From assembly GCA_900475325.1 (NCBI GenBank), contig LS483371.1:4712001-4776000 (forward strand): a DNA stretch of 64,000 nt, written 5' to 3'. Positions 19,495 to 31,099 of this stretch are shown here, piece by piece. Numbering within the stretch: the stretch's first letter is position 1; every line of letters begins with the position of its first letter. Below the pieces are notes generated by a model. It ran no database searches, was not told the origin of the DNA, and saw nothing but the letters and a program-made list of their open reading frames with translations. The stretch is from Paucimonas lemoignei (GTDB lineage: Bacteria; Pseudomonadota; Gammaproteobacteria; Pseudomonadales; Pseudomonadaceae). Made by a program: the position numbers and the translations under genes.

Positions 19495-22359
19495 ATGACT
19501 GACCGTATTGAATTGAGCACCCACAACGAATTCATCGCCCGTCATATCGGCCCTCGCGCCGCTGACGAACAGGCCATGCTCACCACGCTGGGCTTCGATT
19601 CCCTGGAAGCGCTGAGCGCCAGTGTCATCCCGGAAAGCATCAAAGGCACTAGCGTGCTGGGCATGGAGCCGGGCCTGAGTGAAGCCGACGCGCTGGCCTC
19701 GATCAAAGCCATCGCGGGCAAGAACCAGCTGTTCAAGACCTACATCGGTCAGGGCTACTACGGCACTCACACGCCGGCGCCGATCCTGCGCAACCTGCTG
19801 GAAAACCCGGCCTGGTACACCGCTTATACGCCTTACCAACCAGAAATTTCCCAGGGCCGCCTGGAATCACTGCTGAACTTCCAGACCCTGATCAGCGACC
19901 TGACCGGCCTGCCAATCGCCAACGCCTCGCTGCTCGACGAAGCCACCGCCGCCGCCGAAGCCATGACCTTCTGCAAACGTCTGAGCAAGAACAAAAGCAG
20001 CCACCAGTTCTTCGCTTCCAGCCATTGCCACCCACAGACCCTAGACGTGCTGCGCACCCGGGCCGAGCCACTGGGCATCACCGTTGTGGTGGCGGATGAA
20101 ACAGAGCTGACCGATGTCAGCCCGTTCTTCGGCGCCCTGCTGCAATACCCGGCGAGCAACGGCGACCTGTTCGACTACCGCGAACTGGTCGAGCGCTTCC
20201 ACGCCGCCAACGCGCTGGTTGCCGTGGCAGCCGACCTGCTGGCCCTGACCCTGCTGACCCCGCCAGGCGAATTCGGCGCCGATGTGGCCATCGGCAGTGC
20301 CCAGCGTTTCGGCGTGCCACTGGGTTTCGGCGGCCCGCACGCGGCTTACTTCTCGACTAAAGATGCGTTCAAGCGCGACATGCCAGGCCGTCTGGTCGGT
20401 GTATCGGTGGATCGCCACGGCAAGCAAGCGTTGCGTCTGGCCATGCAGACCCGCGAGCAACATATCCGCCGCGAGAAAGCCACCAGCAACATCTGCACCG
20501 CGCAAGTGCTGCTGGCCAACATCGCCAGCATGTACGCCGTTTACCATGGTCCGCGCGGCCTGACCCAAATCGCCAATCGTGTGCATCAACTGACCGCGAT
20601 CTTCGCCAAGGGCCTGAGCCAGTTGGGCCTGAACGTCGAGCAAGCATTCTTCTTCGACAGCCTGAGCCTCAAGACCGGCGCCGACACGGCCACCCTGCAC
20701 GCCAAAGCGCGCGCCCAGCAGATCAACCTGCGTGAAATCGACGCCGAACGTCTGGGCCTGTCTTTTGACGAGACCACGTCGCAAGCGTCGGTTGAAACCC
20801 TGTGGGCGATTTTCGCCGGTGAAGGCCAGCAACTGCCGGACTTCGCAGCCCTGGCGCAAAGCGTTGAAGCGCGTCTGCCGCAAGCATTGCTGCGTCAATC
20901 GGCGATCCTCAGCCACCCGGTGTTCAACCGCTATCACTCGGAAACCGAGCTGATGCGCTACCTGCGCAAGCTGGCCGACAAGGACCTGGCGCTGGACCGC
21001 ACCATGATCCCGCTGGGCTCGTGCACCATGAAGCTCAACGCCGCCAGCGAAATGATCCCGGTGACCTGGGCCGAATTCGGCAACCTGCACCCGTTTGCCC
21101 CGGCTGAACAAAGCGCTGGCTACCAGCAACTGACCGACGAACTGGAAGCGATGCTCTGCGCTGCTACCGGTTATGACTCGATCTCCCTGCAACCCAACGC
21201 CGGTTCCCAAGGCGAATACGCAGGTCTGCTGGCAATTCGTGCCTATCACCAGAGCTGTGGCGACGAGCGCCGCGACATCTGCCTGATCCCGTCTTCTGCC
21301 CATGGCACCAACCCGGCCACCGCTAACATGGCGGGCATGCGTGTTGTAGTGACTGCGTGCGATGCCCGTGGCAACGTCGACATCGAAGACCTGCGCGCCA
21401 AAGCCATCGAGCACCGCGATCACCTTGCAGCCTTGATGATCACCTATCCGTCGACTCATGGCGTGTTCGAAGAAGGCATCCGCGAAATCTGCGCCATCGT
21501 GCATGACAACGGCGGCCAGGTTTACATCGACGGCGCCAACATGAACGCCATGGTTGGCCTGTGTGCACCGGGCAAGTTCGGCGGCGACGTCTCGCACTTG
21601 AACCTGCACAAAACGTTCTGCATCCCCCATGGCGGTGGCGGCCCGGGCGTTGGCCCGATTGGCGTCAAGTCGCACCTGACCCCGTTCCTGCCGGGCCACG
21701 CGAAGATGGAGCGCAAGGAAGGCGCAGTCTGCGCAGCGCCGTTCGGCAGCGCCAGCATCCTGCCGATCACCTGGATGTACATCAGCATGATGGGCGGCGA
21801 AGGCCTCAAACGCGCTTCGCAACTGGCGATCCTCAACGCCAACTACATCTCCCGTCGCCTGGAAGAACACTACCCCGTGCTCTACACCGGCAGCAGCGGC
21901 CTGGTAGCTCACGAATGCATCCTCGACCTGCGCCCACTGAAAGAAACCAGCGGCATCAGCGTTGATGACGTGGCCAAGCGCCTGATCGACTTCGGTTTCC
22001 ATGCGCCGACCATGTCGTTCCCGGTAGCCGGCACCTTGATGATCGAGCCGACCGAAAGCGAATCCAAGGAAGAGCTGGACCGTTTCTGTGACGCCATGAT
22101 CAAGATCCGCGAAGAAATCCGCGCAGTGGAAAACGGCTCGCTGGACAAGGAAGACAACCCGCTGAAAAACGCCCCGCACACCGCGGCGGAAATCGTTGGC
22201 GAGTGGAGCCATCCGTACAGCCGCGAGCAAGCGGTGTATCCGGTCGAGTCCCTGATCGACGGCAAATACTGGCCGCCCGTGGGTCGCGTCGACAACGTGT
22301 TCGGCGACCGCAACCTGATCTGTGCCTGTCCGTCCATCGAGAGCTATCAAGAGGCGTGA
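19495..22359 (+). CDS. gcvP: Glycine dehydrogenase (decarboxylating), P protein
   Basis: A 954-residue pyridoxal-phosphate enzyme that decarboxylates glycine and loads the remaining aminomethyl group on the lipoyl arm of GcvH. It is the single-chain form, with two homologous halves. The cofactor lysine is K706 in [26 protein letters not shown] near the N-terminus and [11 protein letters not shown] near residue 505 are diagnostic. GAGGAG precedes the start. The gcvT gene follows after 206 bp that contain a REPIN. Confidence 0.97.
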   Translation: MTDRIELSTHNEFIARHIGPRAADEQAMLTTLGFDSLEALSASVIPESIKGTSVLGMEPGLSEADALASIKAIAGKNQLFKTYIGQGYYGTHTPAPILRNLLENPAWYTAYTPYQPEISQGRLESLLNFQTLISDLTGLPIANASLLDEATAAAEAMTFCKRLSKNKSSHQFFASSHCHPQTLDVLRTRAEPLGITVVVADETELTDVSPFFGALLQYPASNGDLFDYRELVERFHAANALVAVAADLLALTLLTPPGEFGADVAIGSAQRFGVPLGFGGPHAAYFSTKDAFKRDMPGRLVGVSVDRHGKQALRLAMQTREQHIRREKATSNICTAQVLLANIASMYAVYHGPRGLTQIANRVHQLTAIFAKGLSQLGLNVEQAFFFDSLSLKTGADTATLHAKARAQQINLREIDAERLGLSFDETTSQASVETLWAIFAGEGQQLPDFAALAQSVEARLPQALLRQSAILSHPVFNRYHSETELMRYLRKLADKDLALDRTMIPLGSCTMKLNAASEMIPVTWAEFGNLHPFAPAEQSAGYQQLTDELEAMLCAATGYDSISLQPNAGSQGEYAGLLAIRAYHQSCGDERRDICLIPSSAHGTNPATANMAGMRVVVTACDARGNVDIEDLRAKAIEHRDHLAALMITYPSTHGVFEEGIREICAIVHDNGGQVYIDGANMNAMVGLCAPGKFGGDVSHLNLHKTFCIPHGGGGPGVGPIGVKSHLTPFLPGHAKMERKEGAVCAAPFGSASILPITWMYISMMGGEGLKRASQLAILNANYISRRLEEHYPVLYTGSSGLVAHECILDLRPLKETSGISVDDVAKRLIDFGFHAPTMSFPVAGTLMIEPTESESKEELDRFCDAMIKIREEIRAVENGSLDKEDNPLKNAPHTAAEIVGEWSHPYSREQAVYPVESLIDGKYWPPVGRVDNVFGDRNLICACPSIESYQEA

Positions 22360-22401
22360 CCGAGTAGCCGGGATAACGCGGGTTCTGATGATGCCGCGGG
22401 A

Positions 22402-22496
22402 CCTGTGGGAGCGAATTCATTCGCGAATGCGGTGTTTCAATCGACGGATATGCGTCGGGTGTACCGGCCTCTTCGCGAATGAATTCGCTCCCACGG
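22402..22496. repeat. REPIN, family A, inside the gcv operon
   Basis: Inverted GTGGGAGCGAATTCATTCGC arms lie in the 206-bp gap between gcvP and gcvT. If the operon is read through, this forms a long hairpin in the message. Confidence 0.9.
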
Positions 22497-22565
22497 GGCT
22501 TCGGTTTCCACAGTTCAACGCGTGGCTCGGCCCCGATCTCCATCTGAACATTCAAGGAATCGATC

Positions 22566-23687
22566 ATGACCGAACAACTGCTCACCACCCCGCTCCACGC
22601 CCTGCATCGCGAACTCGGCGCAAAAATGGTGCCTTTCGCGGGCTATGACATGCCGGTGCAATACCCTGCTGGCGTGATGAAAGAACACCTGCACACCCGT
22701 GAAAAAGCCGGGCTGTTCGACGTGTCGCACATGGGCCAGATTCGTCTGACCGGCGCCGATGCCGCCAAGGCATTGGAAACCCTAGTCCCGGTGGACATCA
22801 TCGACTTGCCCGTCGGCATGCAGCGCTACGCGATGTTCACCAACGAAACCGGCGGCATCCTTGACGACCTGATGGTTGCCAACCTGGGTAACGATCAACT
22901 GATGCTGGTGGTCAACGCCGCCTGCAAGAACGAAGACCTGGCCCATCTGCAAAAACATCTGGCCAGTCATTGCGTCATCGAGCCATTGTTCGAAGAGCGT
23001 GCCCTGCTCGCCCTGCAAGGCCCGCAAGCGGTCACCGTGCTGGCGCGCCTGGCGCCGGAAGTCGCCAAGATGACCTTCATGCAGTTCGCCAGCGTCAAGC
23101 TGCTGGGCGTTGACTGCTACGTCAGCCGGTCGGGTTACACCGGCGAAGACGGCTACGAAATATCCGTCCCGGCTGATCAGGCTGAGACTTTGGCGCGTCG
23201 CCTGCTGGCTGAGCCTGAAGTCGCACCGATCGGCCTTGGCGCCCGGGACTCCCTGCGCCTTGAAGCCGGTCTTTGCCTGTACGGCCACGACATGAACACC
23301 GAGACCACGCCGATCCAGGCCAGCCTGTTGTGGGCCATCTCCAAGGTACGTCGCGCCGATGGCGAACGTGCTGGAGGCTTCCCCGGCGCCGCGCAGATCT
23401 TCGCTGAGCAACAGAATCCTCCGTTGCGCAAACGGGTCGGCCTGCTGCCACAAGAACGTACCCCGGTGCGCGAAGGCACCGACATCGTCGATGCCGATGA
23501 CAACTCCATCGGTACTGTCTGCAGCGGCGGCTTCGGCCCAAGCCTGGGCGGCCCTCTGGCGATGGGTTATGTGGACACCGCCCTGACCGGCCTGGAGACC
23601 AAAGTGTGGGCTGTTGTACGCGGTAAGAAAGTACCGATGCTGGTCACGAAAATGCCTTTCGTGGCGCAACGTTACTTCCGCGGTTAA
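22566..23687 (+). CDS. gcvT: Aminomethyltransferase, T protein of glycine cleavage
   Basis: A 373-residue folate-dependent enzyme that releases ammonia from the GcvH-bound intermediate and forms 5,10-methylene-tetrahydrofolate. Markers are MVPFAGYDMPVQY near residue 20, FDVSHMGQI near 51, GYTGEDGYEI near 195 and LGARDSLRLEAGLCLYG near 225, where the catalytic aspartate lies. CAAGGAA precedes the ATG. Its position after gcvHP implies co-regulation, although the REPIN upstream could reduce its expression. The sdaA and glyA genes, which I recall in the P. aeruginosa operon, are not here. Confidence 0.95.
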   Translation: MTEQLLTTPLHALHRELGAKMVPFAGYDMPVQYPAGVMKEHLHTREKAGLFDVSHMGQIRLTGADAAKALETLVPVDIIDLPVGMQRYAMFTNETGGILDDLMVANLGNDQLMLVVNAACKNEDLAHLQKHLASHCVIEPLFEERALLALQGPQAVTVLARLAPEVAKMTFMQFASVKLLGVDCYVSRSGYTGEDGYEISVPADQAETLARRLLAEPEVAPIGLGARDSLRLEAGLCLYGHDMNTETTPIQASLLWAISKVRRADGERAGGFPGAAQIFAEQQNPPLRKRVGLLPQERTPVREGTDIVDADDNSIGTVCSGGFGPSLGGPLAMGYVDTALTGLETKVWAVVRGKKVPMLVTKMPFVAQRYFRG

Positions 23688-23698
23688 TACCCGGCGTC

Positions 23699-23736
23699 AA
23701 AAAAATGCGGCGGATCAATCTGTTATACCGCCGCAT
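23699..23736 (-). terminator. Minus-strand terminator after gcvT
   Basis: ATGCGGCGG (23705-23713) pairs with CCGCCGCAT (23728-23736), a perfect 9-bp stem. The run of A before it on the plus strand makes it a classic terminator for a leftward transcript. No gene on the minus strand to its right is recognised before 26 kb. Confidence 0.6.
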
Positions 23737-23851
23737 CTATCACCCGCACTAAACAATGGCGAAAGTGCCAACCCCCCGCACTCCAACAGTGCATTTAAAA
23801 GTTAAAAACTATCGATTCATCGACAGTGGTTAATAATTCAAAATACCGCCC

Positions 23852-23890
23852 AACCCCCTGTAGACAGGGGCTCAAAGGGGGGTTGTTTTT
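23852..23890 (+). terminator. Rho-independent terminator, plus strand
   Basis: AACCCCC pairs with GGGGGTT and is followed by GTTTTT; an inner CCCCTG-TAGA-CAGGGG hairpin competes. It probably ends gcvT or a short RNA starting after 23740. Confidence 0.7.
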
Positions 23891-24068
23891 GTAACAAGAG
23901 TTAGCGTAGAGTTTCCCAACTGCGTTTGCATGGGTCGCTGAAGCTGGACCTGGTCAGTAGCTCTAGCTGTTGCTACAACCCGCTCTACGTTCCTGTTTCC
24001 TGCAACCAGCCCAGCGCTCTTTCATGAGAAAGAGGCTGTCATCAATTCAAGTTCCAGGGAATAAGAAA

Positions 24069-24281
24069 ATGTCCACACGTCAGAGCGGTACCGTCAAGTG
24101 GTTTAACGACGAGAAAGGGTTTGGTTTTATCACTCCAGAAAGCGGTCCAGACTTGTTTGTGCACTTCCGCGCTATTCAAGGCAATGGTTTCAAAAGCTTG
24201 AAAGAAGGCCAGAAAGTGACATTCGTCGCGGTGCAAGGCCAGAAAGGCATGCAGGCTGACGAAGTTCAAGCTGAAGCCTGA
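24069..24281 (+). CDS. Cold-shock protein, CspA family
   Basis: A 70-residue single cold-shock domain that binds RNA or single-stranded DNA. RNP1 reads KGFGFI (residues 16-21) and RNP2 reads LFVHF (30-34), where many CspA proteins have [13 protein letters not shown] opens the fold. The ATG at 24069 is chosen since the upstream frame from 23970 is leader sequence; AGGGAATAAG lies before it. As in other csp genes, the space between the preceding terminator and the start (23891-24068) is long and probably holds a structured 5' leader. It is followed at once by a strong terminator, so it is monocistronic. Confidence 0.93.
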   Translation: MSTRQSGTVKWFNDEKGFGFITPESGPDLFVHFRAIQGNGFKSLKEGQKVTFVAVQGQKGMQADEVQAEA

Positions 24282-24294
24282 ACCCTGGAACAGG

Positions 24295-24328
24295 AAAAGC
24301 CCCTGGTATTGATATCAGGGGCTTTTTT
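24295..24328 (+). terminator. Terminator of the cold-shock gene
   Basis: AAAAGCCCCTG pairs with CAGGGGCTTTT, and six Ts end the structure. Confidence 0.9.
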
Positions 24329-24378
24329 ATGGGCGCGATTCCGTAAAATGGATTTTTTTCAGGTTTCGAGAGCAGGCC

Positions 24379-24864
24379 ATGTCCAGACACATGCTTCGTC
24401 CGCAAGGTGACTTCCCCGCTGCAAGCCTGGGCCGCCGTCTCGCTGCCATCTGCTACGACGCGTTGCTGTGCTTCGCGCTGCTGTTGGTGACGGCGTTCAT
24501 CTACAAGCTGGTGATGATGGCGTTCATCGGGGAAGCCAGGCTCAAGGCGCTTTCGGAATCGGGCTCACTGGATGGCGACCCGCTGTTGTCGGCGGTGTTG
24601 TTTGTGGTGTTGTTCGGGTTCTTCGCCAAGTTCTGGACCCATTCGGGTCAGACCCTGGGGATGCAGGTGTGGGGCATCCGGGTGCAGAACGCGGACGGCA
24701 GCGGGATCAGCCTGTTGCAGGCGCTGCTGCGTTTTATGGTGTCTATCGCGTCCTGGCTATGCCTGGGGCTGGGCTTTGCCTGGGCGCTGTATGACAAACA
24801 GAAGCGCGGGTGGCATGACTTGTATTCCAATAGTCAGTTGGTGAGGGTGCCGAAGCAGAGGTAG
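24379..24864 (+). CDS. RDD family membrane protein
   Basis: A 161-residue inner-membrane protein. The RDD family is named for conserved Arg and Asp residues: LGRRLAAICYDALLC near residues 17-31 supplies the Arg and Asp at the first helix. Further helices lie near 66-82 and 114-136. GQTLGMQVWGIRV near 91-103 and the final KRGWHDLYSNSQLVRV are typical. The function is unsettled; some members act in ion transport. It stands alone before a 1.2-kb gene-free repeat region. Confidence 0.85.
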   Translation: MSRHMLRPQGDFPAASLGRRLAAICYDALLCFALLLVTAFIYKLVMMAFIGEARLKALSESGSLDGDPLLSAVLFVVLFGFFAKFWTHSGQTLGMQVWGIRVQNADGSGISLLQALLRFMVSIASWLCLGLGFAWALYDKQKRGWHDLYSNSQLVRVPKQR

Positions 24865-25330
24865 CTACAAGCCTGACTTTCGCTGCACTGCATTCAGAGT
24901 ACATATCCGTTATAGCGGCGAGCTGAAATTATGGTTCTGCCCTTACGGCGGGTCACTTTTGGCAAACAGCCCGGAATGCCGGCCCAGCCAAAAGTAACCA
25001 AAAGGTCCTTGCTCCTTTGTCCGGGTCTTCGCTGAGCTCAGACTTCCCTCACTCCGGCATTGCTCCGTGGGGACGCCGCAATGGGCCATCCATGGCCCGG
25101 TGCGGCTAGCCCGGCATCCATGCCGGTCTCCCCACTACGCAATACCTGCGTTCGGCCTCCCACAAGTCGCGATTTGTGGTGTCTGCAGTATCGCGTTCCT
25201 GACACACCTCCAAAATGGGCAGTGGGTCAGGGGGATTGGTTTCGCGCCCACTGCCGCAATCGCGGGCAAGGTTTTGGGGCGCACTTCATATCACCGGACC
25301 AGTGGGAGATTCTATGTTCGCCTGCAACTC

Positions 25331-25440
25331 CGTGGGAGCGACCGAGGTGGCTCTCCACGTTGCTCGCGAAGGGGCCATTAAACCCGATAGTTATTTGTCG
25401 CCTGGAATACAGCCTTCGCAAGCAAGCTTGCTCCCACAGG
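25331..25440. repeat. REPIN, family B, hybrid left arm
   Basis: The left arm carries the extended GGTGG/CCAC variant between GGGAGCGACCG and GCTCGCGAAG. The right arm is a normal GCAAGCAAGCTTGCTCCCAC. Confidence 0.8.
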
Positions 25441-25458
25441 TCCGAGGCGCACCTAAAC

Positions 25459-25600
25459 CCGTGGGAGCGAGCTTGCTCGCGAAGGGGCCATTAAATCCTA
25501 TAGTTATCTGTGGCCTGGAATACAGTCTTCGCAAGCAAGCTTGCTCCCACAGGTCCGTGAAGTGCATTCAAACCCGTGGGAGCGAATTCATTCGCGAAGG
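25459..25600. repeat. REPIN, family B, followed by a half family A arm
   Basis: A complete family B REPIN at 25459-25553 shares its spacer with the preceding one (AATCCTATAGTTATCTG against AACCCGATAGTTATTTG), so the two arose by local duplication. A single family A arm lies at 25576-25600 without a partner. Confidence 0.8.
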
Positions 25601-26068
25601 CAATGGTCCAGTCGATGAAAATCGGGCGGCAGGCTCACACAAAAAAGCAGGTCGGCTTTCAGGCCGCCTCGTTCGCTTTTGATCTGGCTTTTGATCTTAG
25701 GCGCCCCGTCAAACCACGCTGGCCGGAATTAGATATTGAGGCGTGGGGTAAACCGGCAGGGATGCCGGTTTAGCCGCCCCAGGCCATGGATGGCCGTTGG
25801 CGGCGGCCCCACGCATCAATGTCGGATTACGGGCATGCCGAGCACCAGCGAGGGACCGAGTGGTGGGGCACAGACCTTTTGGTTACTTTTGGCTGGGCCG
25901 GCATTCCGGGCGTTTGCCAAAAGTGACCCGCCGTAAGGGCGGAACCCTAAGTGGCCGTTACCGCAGCAACGGATATGTACGCAAAAAAAGATGCGAAGTG
26001 GGTTTGTCCCGTGACAACACCCACAAAAAAGCCGACTAAAAGCCGGCCTTTTCACACCTGCAAAAACC

Positions 26069-27130
26069 TTACCCAGCCCTGCGCAACAGCAATATCCCCG
26101 CCAACGCACAGATCCCGGCCGGCACCAGCACCGCGAACAGCGGCGAGAAACCGAATACCAGACTCGAAGGCCCCAGCAGATCCTGCGCAATGCGGAACGT
26201 GAAACCCACCAGCACGCCTGTAAACACCCGCTGACCCAAGGTCACCGACCGCAACGGGCCGAAGATGAACGAGATCGCCATCAACACCAGCGCCACCGTC
26301 ACCAGCGGCTGCAGCACTTTGGTCCAGAACGCCAGCCAGTAGCGGCCATTGCTCAAGCCCTGATCCGCCAGGTAATGCGCGTACTGCCACAGCCCCGTAA
26401 TCGACAGCGAATCAGGCGGCATGACCACTGTATTCAACAGCTGCGGGCTCAGCGCGACGTCCCAACGCTCGTCGGCGGTCTTGATCACTTCGGTGCTGCC
26501 ATCACGGAAGAAGGTCGTCGTGATGTCCTTCAATTCCCAGTAATCGGTTTTGAACGTGGCCTGCTTGCTGAAGCTGGCGCTGAGCATGTGCCGCTCATCG
26601 TCGAAACGGTAACGGGTCACGCCATACAGCACGCCGCTCGGTTGCACGGCGTTGATGTGGATGAACTCGTCACCCTGACGGTGCCACATGCCATGACGCG
26701 CGCTCTGCGCATCGCCGCTGCCCTGGGCCAGCGAACGGTTGGCCTGGGCCTGATTCTCTGCGGCGGGTGCGACGTATTCACCAACCAGCACACCAAAAAT
26801 CATCAGCACCAGCATCGGCTTCATGACCGCCCAGACGATGCGCCCGATGGACACACCAGCGGCACGCATGATGGTCAATTCGCTGCTGCTGGCCAGGCTG
26901 CCGAGGCCGATCAGGCAGCCGATCAGTGCGGCCATGGGCAGCATTTCGTACAGGCGGCGCGGCGCAGTCAGGGCAACGAAGCTACCTGCATCGAGCAGCG
27001 TGTAGGAATCACTGACATCGCCCATTTCATCAATGAAGGCAAACAGCGAAGCCAACCCGAGGATGATCCCGAGTACAGCAAGAATCGCGACGAAAACACT
27101 TTTGCCAATGTAGCGATCGAGCTTAACCAT
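26069..27130 (-). CDS. lptG: LPS export permease LptG
   Basis: A 353-residue inner-membrane subunit of the Lpt machine, which extracts lipopolysaccharide from the inner membrane and feeds the periplasmic bridge. It has three N-terminal helices (LDRYIGKSVFVAILAVLGIILGL start), a periplasmic beta-jellyroll-like middle region (about 130-250), and three C-terminal helices, as in the family. Its start overlaps the lptF stop by 8 bp, so the two are coupled. The stop lies just right of the repeat nest. Confidence 0.94.
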   Translation of the reverse strand: MVKLDRYIGKSVFVAILAVLGIILGLASLFAFIDEMGDVSDSYTLLDAGSFVALTAPRRLYEMLPMAALIGCLIGLGSLASSSELTIMRAAGVSIGRIVWAVMKPMLVLMIFGVLVGEYVAPAAENQAQANRSLAQGSGDAQSARHGMWHRQGDEFIHINAVQPSGVLYGVTRYRFDDERHMLSASFSKQATFKTDYWELKDITTTFFRDGSTEVIKTADERWDVALSPQLLNTVVMPPDSLSITGLWQYAHYLADQGLSNGRYWLAFWTKVLQPLVTVALVLMAISFIFGPLRSVTLGQRVFTGVLVGFTFRIAQDLLGPSSLVFGFSPLFAVLVPAGICALAGILLLRRAG

Positions 27131-28244
27131 GGGTCACCTCCGACTCAGCGCGGCGACTCGCCATTTTCAAGCGCAGTGGCTCCCAATACAGCAGCCCCAG
27201 GCCAATCAACAGGAATATGGCGTGCACCCACCACAACCCGAGCGCCATCGGCAGCTTGCCTTTTTCAAGGGCGCCACGGGCGGCAATCAAGATGGTCAGG
27301 TACGCCATGTACAACAGAATCGCGGGCAGCAACTTCAGGTAACGACCCTGACGCGGATTGACCCGGGCCAGCGGCACCGCCATCAAGGTCACGATGAACA
27401 CCAGGATCGGCAGCGAGATACGCCAATGCAACTCGGCCTGATTGCGCGCAAGATCGCTGCCGAACAGATCCAGGGTAGGGATGGCTTCACGGTCGGTGAT
27501 TTCGTTGCTGATGTCCGGTTTGGGTAGCAGCGCACCATAGGTGTCGTACTGAATGGCGCGGTAATTGGCTTCGCCGGGGTTGCCGTCATAGCGGTAGCCG
27601 TTTTCCAGGATCAGGAAGCGGCTGCCATCGGGTTTGACTTCCTGGTGGCCTTTTTCGGCGACCAGCACGGTGATCCCGCTCTCCTTGGTTTTGTCAGCCG
27701 GAATGCGCTTTTCAGAGATGAACACCCCGCCCAGATTCGAACGATCCTCGGACAGCTCCTGGGTGTAGGTCACCCGGCTGCCATCGCGCAGGGTCTGGAA
27801 GCGGCCCGGCACCAGGGTGTCGAACTCGGTCATGGCGTCCTGTTTGTTGATCAGCAGCGAGAACTGAGTCGCTCCCTGCGGTGCCAGGCTGAAGCTCAAC
27901 CAGGCCACCAGCAACGCAACCAGCGCGGCGGGCGCCATGGTCATGGCCAGCAGACGTTGCTGGCTCATGCCCGTGGCGGAAAGCACGGTCATTTCGCTCT
28001 CCAGGTACAGGCGCCCGTACGCCAGCAAGATCCCCAGGAATAATCCCAGCGGCAGGATCAACTGCAGGAAGCCGGGCATGCGAAAACCCATGATCAGGAA
28101 CAGCACGCCTGGATCCAGTGCGCCCGACGCCGCTTGCGCCAGGTACTTGATAAAGCGTCCGCTCATGATGATTACCAGCAAGACCGCGCTGACGGCGCTC
28201 AGGGTAACCAGCACTTCTCGGGACAGATAACGGAAGACGATCAA
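27123..28244 (-). CDS. lptF: LPS export permease LptF
   Basis: A 373-residue partner of LptG with the same plan: helices at the N-terminus (LIVFRYLSREVL, then VSAVLLVIIMSGRF), a periplasmic domain, and C-terminal helices ending near LLIGLGLLYWEP. Both permeases work with the ATPase LptB, which is encoded elsewhere. No ATG or GTG fits; the conserved N-terminus begins at TTG 28244, used here as the start. The upstream extension to 28328 is not family-like. It is divergent from pepA, a common arrangement in gammaproteobacteria. Confidence 0.92.
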   Translation of the reverse strand: MIVFRYLSREVLVTLSAVSAVLLVIIMSGRFIKYLAQAASGALDPGVLFLIMGFRMPGFLQLILPLGLFLGILLAYGRLYLESEMTVLSATGMSQQRLLAMTMAPAALVALLVAWLSFSLAPQGATQFSLLINKQDAMTEFDTLVPGRFQTLRDGSRVTYTQELSEDRSNLGGVFISEKRIPADKTKESGITVLVAEKGHQEVKPDGSRFLILENGYRYDGNPGEANYRAIQYDTYGALLPKPDISNEITDREAIPTLDLFGSDLARNQAELHWRISLPILVFIVTLMAVPLARVNPRQGRYLKLLPAILLYMAYLTILIAARGALEKGKLPMALGLWWVHAIFLLIGLGLLYWEPLRLKMASRRAESEVTHG

Positions 28245-30053
<1,809 letters not shown>

Positions 30054-30087
30054 GGAAACCGGGGCGGCTGTCGTTGACGCTGCCCGT

Positions 30088-30160
30088 GTAGGAGCTGCCG
30101 AAGGCTGCGAATCGCGGCGTGTCAGTTAGAACGCCTTCGCAGCCTTCGGCAGCTCCTACG
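30088..30160. repeat. REPIN, family D
   Basis: Inverted arms GTAGGAGCTGCCGAAGGCTG flank a spacer of about 24 bp between pepA and holC. Confidence 0.9.
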
Positions 30161-30203
30161 GGGCTATGCGTTTTCGAATGCGCCCCGCGACCTTGGAAAG
30201 CAC

Positions 30204-30632
30204 ATGACACAAGTCGACTTTTATATCCTCCCCAGCGCCGATCCCTCGGCCCGCCTGGACTTCGCCTGCAAGCTCACCGAAAAAGCCTGGCGCATGGGCC
30301 ATCGGATCTACCTGCATTGCAGCGATGCGGCGCAGCGTGAAGACCTCGATGCAAGGTTGTGGCGCTTCAAGGGCGAAACCTTTATCCCCCACGGCGACGC
30401 CGAAGAGGATCAGGTGGCTCCCGTCGTGCTGGGCCTGGGTGAAGACCCCGGGCAACACCAGGATCTGCTGGTCAACCTTGACCTGCGCATCCCCGATTTT
30501 TTCAAACGTTTCGCCCGCGTGGCGGAAATCGTCGTGGAAGACCCCGCGATACGACTGGCCGCACGAGAGAGTTTTCGTTTCTATCGTGAACAGGGCTATC
30601 CTCTGCAAGATCACCGGCTACAGCGTCTTTGA
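30204..30632 (+). CDS. holC: DNA polymerase III chi subunit
   Basis: A 142-residue protein. Chi links the clamp-loader complex to single-stranded-DNA-binding protein at the fork. The N-terminus (VDFYILPSADPSARLDFACKLTEKAW) and the middle segment FIPHGDAEEDQVAPVVLG are typical. The pepA-holC-valS order is conserved in many gammaproteobacteria. It lies 8 bp before the next small gene. Confidence 0.93.
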   Translation: MTQVDFYILPSADPSARLDFACKLTEKAWRMGHRIYLHCSDAAQREDLDARLWRFKGETFIPHGDAEEDQVAPVVLGLGEDPGQHQDLLVNLDLRIPDFFKRFARVAEIVVEDPAIRLAARESFRFYREQGYPLQDHRLQRL

Positions 30633-30640
30633 GCACCCCG

Positions 30641-31063
30641 ATGGATAATTCAAAACCCCTGAAAGACTCCGCCAACCTGCTGGACGACCTTGAGTCGATC
30701 CGCCAGTTGCTGGGCGACGACTCCCCACAAACCTCAGGCAATGGCGAGGGGCAGATCCCTTTGCTGTTCGATGTAGTGGGAGCAAAGCCAAGGCTGGATC
30801 ATGAGCTGGACTTTGACGGCGACGACGCCGACATCCCGACCCTGACGCCAGAACCAGCGGTCGTTCCTGCAACCGCGCCTGCCCAGGCGGTCTCGAAGGA
30901 AGACGCGCTGCTGCATCTGGACACTGAACTGCGCGCCGCCGCCCAGTTGATCATGCAAGACGTCATCGGCGACTTCGCCCCGCATATCGAAACAGAGATC
31001 AAGCGTCGCCTTGAGGCGAGATTGGAGCGGTTGATCGCCGCAGCAGCGAGCGGCAAGCTCTAA
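30641..31063 (+). CDS. Conserved protein of unknown function between holC and valS
   Basis: A 140-residue protein I do not recognise beyond its place in the pseudomonad holC-valS interval. The N-terminal 35 residues are charged and include [12 protein letters not shown]. The middle (about 45-90) is acidic and rich in Pro and Ala, probably disordered. The C-terminal 50 residues ([25 protein letters not shown] and on) should form amphipathic helices, possibly a dimerising coiled coil. No signal peptide or membrane helix is present. ATG 30641 is 8 bp after the holC stop. Confidence 0.75.
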   Translation: MDNSKPLKDSANLLDDLESIRQLLGDDSPQTSGNGEGQIPLLFDVVGAKPRLDHELDFDGDDADIPTLTPEPAVVPATAPAQAVSKEDALLHLDTELRAAAQLIMQDVIGDFAPHIETEIKRRLEARLERLIAAAASGKL

Positions 31064-31099
31064 GCTTCAAGCTTCAAGCTTCAAGCTTCAAGCTTCAAG
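31062..31099. repeat. AAGCTTC tandem repeat, five copies
   Basis: Five perfect 7-bp copies of AAGCTTC (31062-31096) plus a partial one follow directly after the preceding stop codon. A degenerate inverted tail (GCTTGCAGCTTGCGGCTTG) runs to about 31143, so the RNA can fold back. Confidence 0.85.

Larger units (their letters stand above)
24939..25940. repeat. 1-kb nest bounded by a 69-bp inverted repeat
   Basis: The 69-bp arm at 24939-25007 (beginning GCCCTTACGGCGGGTCAC) is repeated inverted at 25873-25940 with a one-base gap as the only clear difference. Inside each arm a second, looser inverted block follows (around 25074-25135 and 25740-25810, with CCATCCATGGCC and CCGGCATCC motifs). REPINs occupy the middle. 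The 1.2-kb gap 24865-26068 holds no convincing gene; the short frames in it are made of repeat sequence. Confidence 0.85.

Noticed and set aside
20041..22350. 769-codon open frame antisense to gcvP
   Set aside because: The plus strand encodes an unmistakable GcvP; GC-rich codon bias keeps the opposite frame open. No family motif or start context is seen.
25067..26039. Several 60-155-codon frames in the 1-kb repeat nest
   Set aside because: They translate REPIN and inverted-repeat sequence in several frames; such peptides recur wherever the repeats occur.
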